From Chytridium lagenaria (lineage: Eukaryota > Chytridiomycota > Chytridiomycetes > Chytridiales > Chytridiaceae), in NCBI GenBank assembly GCA_025449115.1, contig JAHLKC010000007.1, positions 372,001 through 436,000 of the forward strand: 64,000 nt of DNA, read 5' to 3'. The notes beneath the pieces are model-generated. The model did not search any database. It saw only the letters and a program-made list of their open reading frames with translations, and was not told the origin of the DNA. This document shows positions 36,701 to 47,155 of the stretch, in pieces. A program made the position numbers and the translations under genes. Each line of letters opens with the position of its first letter. The first letter of the stretch is position 1.

Positions 36701-39700
36701 GGTTCGACTTTCGGCTATAGCCGTGTGGTAGACAAACTCATGATGAGCCCCCGTTTGGCTGCTCTAGCGTTCTTGACCTTTTGAACGTACCTCTGTCCAC
36801 TGAAATTCTAGATATGACGAATTCAGGATACGGAGATCGGTAGCCCGATGACAATATGTATAAAGTTGAGCGATTCCCTGCGAGTCGAACTGCAGACGGA
36901 TATTCATACCAAGCAATCAAACGTCGACACAAAAACGACGTGATAGGGACAAAAACGTCCCTTACAGCTGATGCTCGATCATTCTCAAGCTCATCCAGAA
37001 AAGTGATGATGTTTGCATGAGAGAGAAGCATGGCGTGTACAGCAAACGGAACTTCAAGACCATGTTGAACAACGGATCATGTAGTTGGCAATCCGGAAAG
37101 CGGATGACAGAACTCCAGTTCCATCACCAATTCGACTTGCAAGCTCCATGGCCAAGATAATGTCTCTTGCAGCCCTAAGTCGCGTCATTTGAGCATTCAG
37201 AACGTCACGTGTTCCTTTAGCGTCTGATCGGACCTCAGGTTCTGCAATCTCAAAGCGTCGATCGACTGCAGCGAAAATAGCCTTCATGAACGATCTAATG
37301 ATTGTTGGCGAACTGTTCTGAATATTCTTGTCACGTAGCTTGAATATCGCTCATGGTTCACCCCTGTATGACCCTTGGTAGGAAGCTTTAGAAGCTGATC
37401 ATCACAATCGTCCACTCCACGAAATGCTCTCTCATGACGTTATAAGCCTCATCAGCGATGTCGTCACAATCAAGTGCATCCGAGATTTCCGCAAAATGAC
37501 CCCAACACAAAACCAACGGAAGTGGAAGCATTGAAACGATTCCTTCACTTGACTCTCCAATGCCCCTTCCCAGTAAACTCCCATCTTCTTGGTAAGCAGC
37601 CACCGCAAAGATATATTTTTCGGTTCGGTGCAGCCCAGAGATTGTGATTTCGTTCTGTCTTGACACAGGCACCGGAATCCCCGTACCGAAATACCCACAT
37701 CACTGAACGCCACCTTGCTTTTCCCCGACCGTTTACAAAACACCTCATAAGTCTCCGGAACCAATTTTGGCGAACATGGACCCCTACTGAGATATGATTC
37801 GGACAAACAGTGATGGACGTGGGTGTTCTCCTTACAAACGAAGGCGAAGGACATGTCATCAAGGATTCGGGTGTATGGTTCATGCCGTCCTGACACAACG
37901 TCAAGAAGATGACGTTCTGTTTTATGTTCCTTCTTGAGAAGCGTACAGGCGGTTTGAAGAAGTTGATGACGTTTCATCACCGTAAGATTTGGCCCAATCG
38001 CCGCAAGAGCTGATAACAGAAGGGCTCTCCAGACTTGATTATCACCAACACCGTTCAGATATCGCGGCTTCATCAAACTCCACCGTCAGCACTTGTTGCG
38101 GTAACTTTTTTCGTGTCAACCTAAAATGCTCCTCTTCTCTCTGTCTACGTTTCGACAATAGACCGGCATACAACCCCTTAATCTCACATCTAAACATGGA
38201 AGCAAGCACAATCGTCTCTTCACAAGGCAACTCCATCCTTAAAATATCACTCAACCCCCACGTCCCAACACCCCTACTAAAAACCGACGCCCCAACCCCA
38301 TTCCCACCCTGATTCTGCAACCCATCCCTGTTACCAAAAATCGGTACCCTCATCTGCAAATCCGCCGAAAGCTGTCTAGGCGCCCTCATGAAATCCGCAT
38401 CCTCCTCAATCCAACTCTGGCATGACTGAAACAATGGATGAAACCCCATCTGACACGTCACCGACCGCACCCCAAACGACGCCTCAGCCAACGCCTCCCT
38501 TGCAAGCGATATCCGCTCCATGGTATCATGAAGCGCGGACGCTGCATCGTCAAACGCGCCAATGCATTCAAGGACGAGCGCGAGCTTCGTGCTGGCCCGG
38601 ACAGCGAATAAAGCGTCAACGGTGGGGAATTCAGTGAGGATGATGTGGACAGATCGTAAAGCCACCACGATAATACTATCATGTGTGATGGATCTTAGGA
38701 TGGAGGCTTGTTCAGGAGTTTTCACGTCCCTCACGAACGGTTCTGAAAACCTCCACAAAAGATGAGCAGCATCAACGAGAAGCCTAGGATGTTTTTCCGA
38801 TAAAATAGGATCCTCAATGCACTCTGACACAGCGGCCAACAATGAAATCACAGCTTCGCAGATACTCTCTGAAACCTCCAATCTTTTCGCATTTAAATCC
38901 GTCAACGTCCCCTTGACGTTCTCTACAACGTCACTGTCAAACAGAACCCTCCGTTCCGCATGACTCACGTTATGGAAATTAATCACCGACACCCTCAACG
39001 CCAATTCCTTCTGCTGGGCACCCGCCACCTCTTTTGAAACAGGAAACGCATTCATCGTCAACAAAGGTTCAAGCACTTGCGCGAGGAGCGTAAACCTCTC
39101 CCACTGATGACATCGATACAATTTCCGTCCAAGAGACAACAAATCATCACACGAAAACCGCTTCACCCTCCCATCTGACATCATCGTATTGGTTTCTATC
39201 AACGTTGGCATTCTACCCAACTGTGTCCATCCTGACGTCCCCAACGCACCATACCCAGGTGCATTCTTTTGCCCCACTGTAGCCGCTCGTCCCGTTGACG
39301 GCGCATACGTTGGCATCTGTCTCCCAACCTCGATATCCGTGATGAGCTGATGCAACGCCGATCCCTTTACAAGGATCGTCTCCGGGTTTGAACAAACAAG
39401 CTCCACAGCAACGTCCAACAGAATCAACAACAGCACGAGCCGTCGATCATGCTGGATCTGCTCTTCAGTGGGTCTCTCAAATTGAAGGTCAGTCTCTAAC
39501 GTTAAATAATGAAACCACGTTGATGCCGTCGCTTCTCCAGAGAGTTTTGAGGTGAACGATGGATGCGATAGAGCTTCTAACCCTGACACGATCGCATGGA
39601 GTTTCTCAGAATCTCCACGAAACGATCTCAACATCCTCGCTACATCATACGTCAATACCCTCTTATTCCTCTGTTCCTCCGTCTCCTGAACCATCGGTAC

Positions 39701-42700
39701 GGTCGTTGCATTGGACTTCCCAACCGCCTTAACAGGTTTGGCTACAACCACCGATTTCTTCACAACCACCTCACGTTTCTTCCGGGCCGTATGTCCATCA
39801 GCCAAAGACGGCGCCTTCACCACCATCTCACCTGTGGATCGTTTCTCATCCTGTTCATCCCCACGACTTGACTCCACGTCACTTTCCACCACATCAGCTT
39901 CCTCCCCCATCTCCGACAACTCATTAAGACCAATCGAAAGCCGACTCTCACCCATCCGTGATAACCTCCTCGCTGAAGCCGGGATCAGGGAAAGCCGACG
40001 AAGATGATGCGACGCTTCCACCCCTCTGTTGGAGTGCGTTGAGGTTTGACGCGTCTTATCACCACCACCATCACTCCCTACGAGGGATGCGGAACGTTGT
40101 GGAAGGGATGACCCGATCCCTGGGTCGTTGAGGATGACAGACGAATGACGTTTTGGGACAACGGTGATGCTTGTTCGACGCCGGATGAGGGAGAACAAGG
40201 GAGGTGGGGAGTCATCCAAGTCGTCGAGGAGGTCATTGTCATCATCGTCTTCTTGGCTTTCGTCCGTGACGGAGGAGAGGGCGGATTGTTTTAAAGTGTG
40301 ACGTGGTGTGGGTTTGTATGAGAGCATGACGGGTTCTTGTGGTGGGAGGATGGGGACGCTGATGGTGTTGGCGGTGGTGGGTTTATTGAAAATGGACATG
40401 GACCGTTGTGGTGGATCTGCACCGTGACTTGTGGATGTACGTTGGGGTTGGATGAGGTCACCTGCTGTGGAAGTTCTTGGGCCTGCAGTGCTTTGACGAG
40501 TTGAGGGTGGGGGAGCGGGAGAGGCGATGGTTTGGTCGATGGTGGAGGTGGAGTGGGAAGAGGGTTGAAGGGTGACGGTGGAGAGGGCTTGAGGGTTTTG
40601 GAGAGGGATGGAACCGGTTAGGGTTGTGTCGAGGTCGGTTGCAGAGTGGGGCATGTGGGAGATGGTGGGAGCTCCAAAGACGGATTGACGAGTGACGGGT
40701 CTGTGAGTGGTGTCGTCATTGTTGTTGTGGGTTTCTTGTATTTTTGGAGCTTTTTTTTAATGAGGTAATTTTTGAGGGAGGTTAGTTTGTTTGTTTTTTT
40801 TCGAGTATAAAACGGAGAGGTGAAATTAGAGAATATAAAAAAGTAAGGAATAAAAAGTCTTTGACATGAAAGCATAATGAATCACTAGAAGGGAAAAAAA
40901 TAAAAGAGAAAAATGAGCAAACACAAATACGCGTACCGGTCAAAATCGCCAACTTTTTCCCAACCCCCAAAAGTGTCAACTGACATCCAAACAACAATCC
41001 ATTCATCCTCCCCATCGCTTCCTCAAACCGTCTCGGCGAATCCACAACAACCTTGCTCGATCTTCTTGCTGTTTCCATCGCAATCATGCGTTCAATGGTC
41101 TTGGCGCATTGGAGAATGTACGTGTCGCCAATGTAGTTGGCTACATGGCGTAGTTGGAGACGGTGGATGAGGGTGTAGAGGTCTACGAGGAGGGGAAGAT
41201 GGCGGGACCGGAAGAGAGTTGGGGTCGTTTCGAGGTATGTGGAGATGGTGAGGAGGTGGGGAAGGAGCTGGTGAAAAGAAAAGAAAAAGTTGGTATGATA
41301 GGTTAGTAAATGAGAACGAAAGTAAATTAACGGTACACTCTCTTGCACTATTAACCTCCCTTTTACAACAAAGAAAAGAAAAGAAAAGAAAAGAAAAAAA
41401 GGGAGTTGAAGAATTATGATTCAACAACAACTTTTTAAATTGACTCACCTCCTTCCATTCATTCCCATCATTCACCAAACTCTCCACAATCGCCATCATA
41501 TACGACACCCCTCTCAACACCAACCCATCCCTTTCCGCTACCCCCTTGACCCCCGCAAACCCACCCCCAATACTCAAGCCCACACATTTACCTACCAACG
41601 TCTTCAACACCTCCAAAAAAGCCAGCATCCCCTCCCTCGCCTTGGGACTACGCAGCGTCGGATCCACGGACGTGAGATGTAGATACCTGCAGAGCGCCTT
41701 CCCATACTCACATCGAACCCGAAGGGCTGTGGAGATACCAGGTGATGGAGTGGGGAGCGTGGATGGCGGGGCATCCGATGAGGTGATGGGGATGAGCATG
41801 GAGGTATCGATACTTGCCGAGGGCGAACGATCATTCAAAGAATGCTCCTCATAAACCTCATCCTCTTTCCCGCCCGCTCCATACAAGAAATTCACTCCAC
41901 CCCGTCCCCCACTTTTTTCCAAACATGACGAAAAGCAAACAGTATCCGCGACATCATGATATCCCTGAATCTCGAGCAACGTTTCTCCTGTTTCCACGAG
42001 TCGTGTGGCAATGTATCGAGGAGGGAGGTGTGGACCGAATTTCTCCCAGCAGGCACGGAACTGGAGGATGGCGAGACGTCGTTTTGAATTGGTATTGGAG
42101 GGGCGGATGGTGCCGCCCGCGTCTTTGGACATGATGGAGATGGATTGGGGGTAGAGCCACGTGGATTTTGCGGAAGGGGTTAGACGGATGGAAGAGGGCG
42201 ATGGAGTGTCTTGGGTTGAGAGGGAGGTCATGGTACGGAGACAGAAGGAGAGTTCACTTTCAAAGATTTTTTTGAGTGATTCTAATGTCATTCCGGCCTT
42301 TTTTGTTTTGTTTTGCGATAAATAGGTATTAGAGCTATGAAAAGAGCATGATAATGGATATGAATAAAAAAGGAGAGAAAAAAGACAAAGATAGCTTTAC
42401 TTACTTAGTAATGGATTTAAAACCTCAAACATGGCTGTGGTTCCCGGCTTATTACTCTCTATTCGTTCATTCCCGCCTTGATCATCCCCAGCTTTGCTTT
42501 CAGATGGCTTCATCCAATCTAAATGTGGAAGAGGAAGTGGCGCCGCCCGTCCAGGTCCCGCAGCATGCGCTGCCGCCGCCGCTGCCGCAGTAACACCTCC
42601 CCCCAGCCTCCCCTCCCCACCTTCCCCTCCACCCTCCCCATCCACCGCAGCCCCCATCCGCCCAACCCACCCTCGATTCCCCGGCTTTTTTCTGAAACGG

Positions 42701-42979
42701 TCCTGTCATGATGGATGGTTTCAGCAGAGCCTGAAAGATCCCAGCAGACAGATCCTTTTTCTTCGGTTTATGCATGAGGGGCTGCTGGGACGGGATGAGC
42801 GTGGATCGACGTTTTGCGAGAAGGGTAGCGGCGGTTGCGGTTGTGGAGGTGGCGTCTTGGAACTTGAAGGCTGTGGTGGTGGAAAGGGAGGCGACGTCTC
42901 CGATGGATGTTTGATGATCACTTTGTCGGTCAAAAGTGACGCCTGCTGTTGCAGGTTTGGAGGACCTGAGGACACCCAT
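30789..42979 (-). CDS. CFAP54: CFAP54-like central-pair (C1d) flagellar protein
   Basis: A run of minus-strand exons over 12.2 kb, with no competing plus-strand gene, encodes roughly 3,700 residues. It is mostly helical-repeat sequence with a low-complexity N-terminus (42979-42400). The best diagnostic block, at about 37500-37660, reads ISGLHRTEKYIFAVAAYQ then GIGESSEGI and PLPLVLCWG: the fibronectin-III-like segment of CFAP54. The longest open exon (38042-40654) has VLTYDVARMLRSF and LSLGRKLYRCHQWERF. Basic Ser/Arg-rich linkers lie at 35900-36150 and 31030-31330, and the C-terminus contains YARVSYGFLYPIKID. CFAP54 sits in the C1d projection of the axonemal central pair and affects beat regulation. 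Many frame slips and short introns interrupt it; two adjacent genes cannot be excluded. The start at 42979 is a best guess. Confidence 0.7.
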
Positions 42980-43786
42980 ATTTTTTTGATTTTTTTTGGA
43001 GAACGGTTTATGCCTTGTTGAGTGAGGTGGCAGCCAGAGCTGATGGTTTTATTCGTGAGATTGATCCTTTTTTCGTCAATTGTCTATGATGATGGTGATT
43101 TTTTTTCAGTGTTGGGGATGACACCATTTCAAGCAGGTATATTACCTTTATTTAGTAGATAAAAGTATGATGTAATTCTCGCTGTTCGTATGGACTCTAT
43201 TTCCCACTTTTGATCGTAATCTCGACTGAACGGATGGAGGGATCGTGGTCCAGAAGCGAGGATGGGACTGAAATGTCAGAAATGAAGGATGATGGCTCTT
43301 CAAATCTGACAAGTTGAATAATTGTCAAATGTTGTTGTTGACACGCTCATTGCTCAGTTTATGCAAAGGTAGCAAGCATCGCTTGACCACTATCCCCTTC
43401 CATGCTACCTCTATAGGTGTACGTTGAATATTGTTTTTTTCTGTTTCTTTTCTTCCACATGAGTTTCTTACATTGATATTGATCAAGAAAACCCCTCATG
43501 TACTATTTTTTTTGCTGGTGGTTGAACATGCTACAAGATGAGTTGAGCACGTAAAAGTATATTCGCAAGATGGAGCCAGTCAGTGGTATCTCTCGACTCA
43601 ACACCCATTTTTGCAAAGAACAACTCGCATGAGTGTACGCTAAGGTCTGGTTACCTTTAACAATGATACCTCTTTAATGCAAATCAAGAATATTAAATAT
43701 ATTGTAAAAAGAATGATGTGAGTGAGAGGGATATACTCTGAGTAGAAAAAGTGTGAGTTATGTACCCAGTAGAACTGCTGAGAGCA
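42980..43786. other. intergenic region upstream of the CFAP54-like gene
   Basis: About 0.8 kb with no supported gene. It is the likely promoter of the CFAP54-like gene on the left and the ragged left flank of the mobile-element cluster on the right. All six frames carry frequent stops. I searched here for the missing N-terminal part of the Fanzor-like fragment and did not find it. Confidence 0.4.
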
Positions 43787-44151
43787 ATGGCGCGAAAGAA
43801 GGGGTGGGTGAAGAAGGTCTTGATGCAAAAGGAGCCCTTTACTTCATCCGTCTGCCCTTGCGAATTGAAGTTGTAAGTAGAATCATTTATTATTATAATT
43901 GCTGCTCTGTACCAACCGACTCAAATTATAACAGAGGGAACCTGGAAAAGTTTCGAGGTCAAGGAGGACCACAAGGCTCCCCTATCCACTCTGTGTTGAG
44001 CTGCAAAAGCTGCTTCACATTATGGAATCGGGATGTTCTTGGTGCCCTCAACATTATGCGATGTTGCATTATGGTCGCAATCGGCCATGATTACCCCTTG
44101 CATAAGGGCCTTCCCATGCACCAGAAAGACAACGAACCCTTAATCGCGTAA
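43787..44151 (+). pseudogene. C-terminal relic of a Fanzor/TnpB-like (OrfB zinc-ribbon) nuclease
   Basis: Exon 1 from ATG at 43787 reads EPFTSSVCPCELKL. A 62-bp GT-AG intron (43873-43934) joins it in phase to GNLEKFRGQ, then VLSCKSCFTLWNRDVLGALNIM. The T-S-x-x-C-x-C, C-x-x-C and R-D-x-x-x-A-x-N-I order is that of the zinc ribbon plus RuvC-III motif (catalytic Asp in NRD) of TnpB and its eukaryotic Fanzor relatives. The first cysteine pair is C-x-C instead of C-x-x-C. RuvC-I and RuvC-II regions are not found upstream, so this is a fragment. It lies next to a Helitron-type helicase. Another OrfB-type transposase is possible. No right-end motif was identified. Confidence 0.5.
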
Positions 44152-44370
44152 AGTGTCGCCCTCACCAGATGATGGGCGAGAAAGCTTTCACAGGCCATGA
44201 AAATGGCATAATAATATGTAGCCAGTAATACATAATAATAATATGATGAGATCATAGTTAAAGTTAGTGTAACAAATGAGCAAACGGCCAGTGAGTGTAT
44301 TTACCATAACCGGAAGAGCATGCCGCAAATAAAATTATTATTAAATAAATAATGTTGGGCTCTTGCTGTC

Positions 44371-44390
44371 CTCTTGGGAATACCCAAGAG
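44371..44390. repeat. perfect 8-bp-stem inverted repeat
   Basis: CTCTTGGG-AATA-CCCAAGAG: an 8-bp perfect stem with a 4-base loop, seen directly. It is followed by CTGTCGG and a T run (tttttttg), so it resembles a terminator-like or transposon-terminal hairpin. It lies between the Fanzor-like relic and the divergent ORF of the helicase element. Confidence 0.8.
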
Positions 44391-44576
44391 CTGTCGGTTT
44401 TTTTGTCCTCTGTCTGTCATGAATCTCGTCCAATCATCATGGAGCTGTATTTTAACCACATCTACTTTCTACCTAGATTTAAATTAAGCTCATTCATTGG
44501 CTCTCATATCATATTTAAACCTTGAAATAACCTATTAACCGTGTACTACCTTTGTACCACGTTCGTGTAACCTCAC

Positions 44577-44591
44577 CTCCCGTCCCGGGAG
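44577..44591. repeat. GC hairpin copy 1 (CTCCCG-TCC-CGGGAG)
   Basis: A 15-nt unit with a perfect 6-bp stem CTCCCG/CGGGAG and a 3-base loop TCC, in otherwise AT-rich DNA. It is one of six copies between 44.5 and 47.2 kb. Confidence 0.85.
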
Positions 44592-44708
44592 CTACTTTAT
44601 ATTTGGCTTTCGTTCCTATATTTTAATAATAAAATCGACTTAACACATTTTAACTTGGATTCTTTATTATATATCACATTTATGAGGCTCTAAATCATGC
44701 TTAATCTG

Positions 44709-45080
44709 TTAATATCCTTCTTCAAAATCTTCTATGTCGTCGGTATCGTTGGATTCTTCCGACTCCTTACAAAGTATGATCCACACGGGTAATAGATTCC
44801 AATCGTCTTCCTTCACAAAGAAAGATGTTCCCGCCATTATCACATCATCCTTCTTCAGATTGAATTCCTTTGTTTCATTTAATATTGGTAACTGGAATAT
44901 CTTCTCAGGGTCGACGTCTTCTATGTTCCTTCCGTCGTAAATGGGTATGTACGGCGTCTTGTTTTCATCGTTTCTTCTGCGCACTGAGAACCATGTTGGT
45001 GATGTGTCTTTTTGTGCTTGTTTTGTTGACGGCGCTTCGGGTTGAAGCTCTTTGACCCCTAGTATCCACCGAAATATGTG
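44709..45080 (-). CDS. unknown ORF divergent from the helicase
   Basis: An open minus-strand frame runs from about 45080 to stop 44709. It reads WFSVRRRNDENKTPYIPIYD then IEDVDPEKIFQLPI, FNLKKDDVIMAGTSFFV and DDWNLLPVWIILCKE, with a strongly acidic end (SEESNDTDDIEDFEEGY). Composition is that of a real small protein. No ATG is visible at the upstream end, so a first exon may be missing. It is divergent from the helicase ORF, with hairpin copy 2 between them. I do not recognise it. An accessory protein of the same mobile element is possible, but this is inference from position only. Confidence 0.4.
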   Translation of the reverse strand, partial: HIFRWILGVKELQPEAPSTKQAQKDTSPTWFSVRRRNDENKTPYIPIYDGRNIEDVDPEKIFQLPILNETKEFNLKKDDVIMAGTSFFVKEDDWNLLPVWIILCKESEESNDTDDIEDFEEGY

Positions 45081-45112
45081 AGTCTTTCAACATAAATATA
45101 ATTACATGTTCT

Positions 45113-45127
45113 CTCCCGTCCCGGGAG
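45113..45127. repeat. GC hairpin copy 2 (CTCCCG-TCC-CGGGAG)
   Basis: Identical to copy 1 over all 15 bases. It lies in the 160-bp gap between the unknown minus ORF and the helicase start codon, where a shared promoter would be expected. Confidence 0.85.
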
Positions 45128-46982
45128 TCTGTAATCGTCCATCCTTCTATCTATACTCTGCGCATTATACGTTCTGTTTGGCGACATATTCTATTGGAGT
45201 CATGAGTCTGTTGCATTATCGGTTGGTCCCATACTTAGCAGAATGAACGGCGAGGAGGCAATAGATGTTACGGTCACCACTAATTTTATTGAGGACCTTG
45301 CCAACAGGCGCGTCAACGACAAACATGCTATCCTTGATTACTGGTTCCGCCCTAAAGCTCTAGAAGACGAAAACCTTGTTTCATTGGTCGAGAACTACCA
45401 TATGGCTAGAGGAGCTGGACGATTGGATCAAGCCTTGTTGTCTGATCACCCGTTTGCAGGTCGCTACCATTTTGTTGCAAACAAATCCCGAGCAATCATG
45501 GTTCTCACCGGTATGCACGACAAACTACCAGACATTGCTGGGACCCAACAGGGAGATAAAGCAAGAGAACTTCATTACAAACTACTCTGTATTCTCTTCA
45601 AGCCGCATCGAAAGGGGACGTTGGGTGCAGAATCTTGGGAAGATTTGTTTTCCAATTGGGTTGAGACCAATAAGTCATCTGCACATGTGATTGACGCGTT
45701 GTCTTTTGCCGATATACATGACGACTATCACCAAAGCGTCCGACACGACAAAGCTGCACCACATCGTCAGACTGAAGAAGACATCTGCCTTCACAACCAT
45801 CCTTGTGAGGCACATCATGAGAGCCAAACTATAACATCAGCATATCATTCTGAATTGCCTCAAGATGAAGATATGGACGCGGAAAATGGGTACGCGTCTT
45901 TGAACGAGACGATGGATTCCAACATTGCACATGCCTATGAAAAAAGGCTGCAGTATATAAGTTTGGTCATGCACGAGATACCAAATGTTGATAAGTCACT
46001 CACAATTTCGGCAACTAGAGTTGAGTCCGGGGTGTTTTGCACATTATCAATACCAAAACGCATCTTGGACGTAAAGCTGTACCAAAATGAGCTGGTGTTT
46101 AGAGATGAACATATTGGAGTCAACATGGGGACTACATATTATCGGTAAACACATCATTCATTTATCTTAAAACTAACAAATGAAATAGAGATAATTCTAG
46201 CCTGTATTGTGAGACACTTGTTGAGCAACTGGTGGAGTGCAGTGGCCCTGTTCCATTTGTGGATCCTTACACCAGACCTGCCCATGAACGAGATAGATCA
46301 AAGCTCCCAGTGTATCCTAGTATTCAAGCAGTCGCTATAGCCTTCACATTAAACTTCTGGCAACATTGTGCTTTTGAAGAGGCTGCACGCAAACTCATAT
46401 TCTCATTCCTAAATGACACAGCAGCGGACTCTGGGACTCGCCGATCTACCAAGCATTCAAGAACATTACCCCAGCTCAAAGACTGCAGAATTCACAGCAA
46501 TTGGTATCGTATGTTGGCGGGGAAGCTGGCGCTGGAAAGTCCGGTATAATGCAAGCATTGATAGCTCTTGCGCGCTTATGGAAGCGAAGAAATACTTTGC
46601 AAACTACCGGCTTTACAGGAATTAGCGCAATGATGATAGAGGGCGTTACAATGCATTCTCTTTTTGATATCAACCTTGCAACTACATATCAGAGAGAGCG
46701 CCATAGATGTATTCGTTTTCTCATCATAGATGAAATCTCCATGACTTCTCAAGAACTTGTTGGTGCGGCGGACCTAGCGGCTCGAGAAATGGCTTTCATA
46801 CCACATGAAGGAAGCTCGTGACATGGTTATGGGTGGTAAGCATGTCATGATGTTTGGGGATTTAATGCAATTATTACCGATAAACACACCATGTGAGTTT
46901 TTTTTCGCGTTCTTTCCCTCTCTCTTTGTATAAACATATTTCCGAGCCAGGATCCTAGCTTTGGCTTTGGTGTTAGGAGATT

Positions 46983-46997
46983 CTCCCGGGCCGGGAA
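46983..46997. repeat. GC hairpin copy 3 (CTCCCG-GGC-CGGGAA)
   Basis: Same 6+3+6 layout with one stem mismatch (final A instead of G). Confidence 0.75.
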
Positions 46998-47032
46998 TTC
47001 ACCTTGAACCCACTTTTCACTTTTTCTATGTG

Positions 47033-47047
47033 CTCCCGGGACGGGAG
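47033..47047. repeat. GC hairpin copy 4 (CTCCCG-GGA-CGGGAG)
   Basis: Perfect stem. The sequence is the exact reverse complement of copies 1 and 2, that is, the same unit in the other orientation. Confidence 0.85.
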
Positions 47048-47105
47048 CTCTATCCTTGTTTTCTCATTTTGTGCTCCTGGGACATCCTTGTTTTCTCATT
47101 CTGTG

Positions 47106-47120
47106 CTCCCGGGACGGGAG
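47106..47120. repeat. GC hairpin copy 5 (CTCCCG-GGA-CGGGAG)
   Basis: Identical to copy 4, including the preceding TGTG and following CTCT context. It lies in the second half of the 33-bp tandem duplication. The corresponding position in the first half, near 47075, carries a decayed version (CTCCTGGGAC). Confidence 0.85.
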
Positions 47121-47140
47121 CTCTGCTCTACTGTTTCTTC

Positions 47141-47155
47141 CTCCCGGCCCGGGAG
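47141..47155. repeat. GC hairpin copy 6 (CTCCCG-GCC-CGGGAG)
   Basis: Perfect 6-bp stem with loop GCC. The conserved stem with a variable loop across copies suggests the structure, not the primary sequence, is what has been kept or copied. Confidence 0.85.

Noticed and set aside
39711..40007. Plus-strand open frames opposite the long CFAP54-like exon
   Set aside because: They mirror a long well-supported minus-strand frame and have Thr/Pro/Arg-skewed shadow composition.
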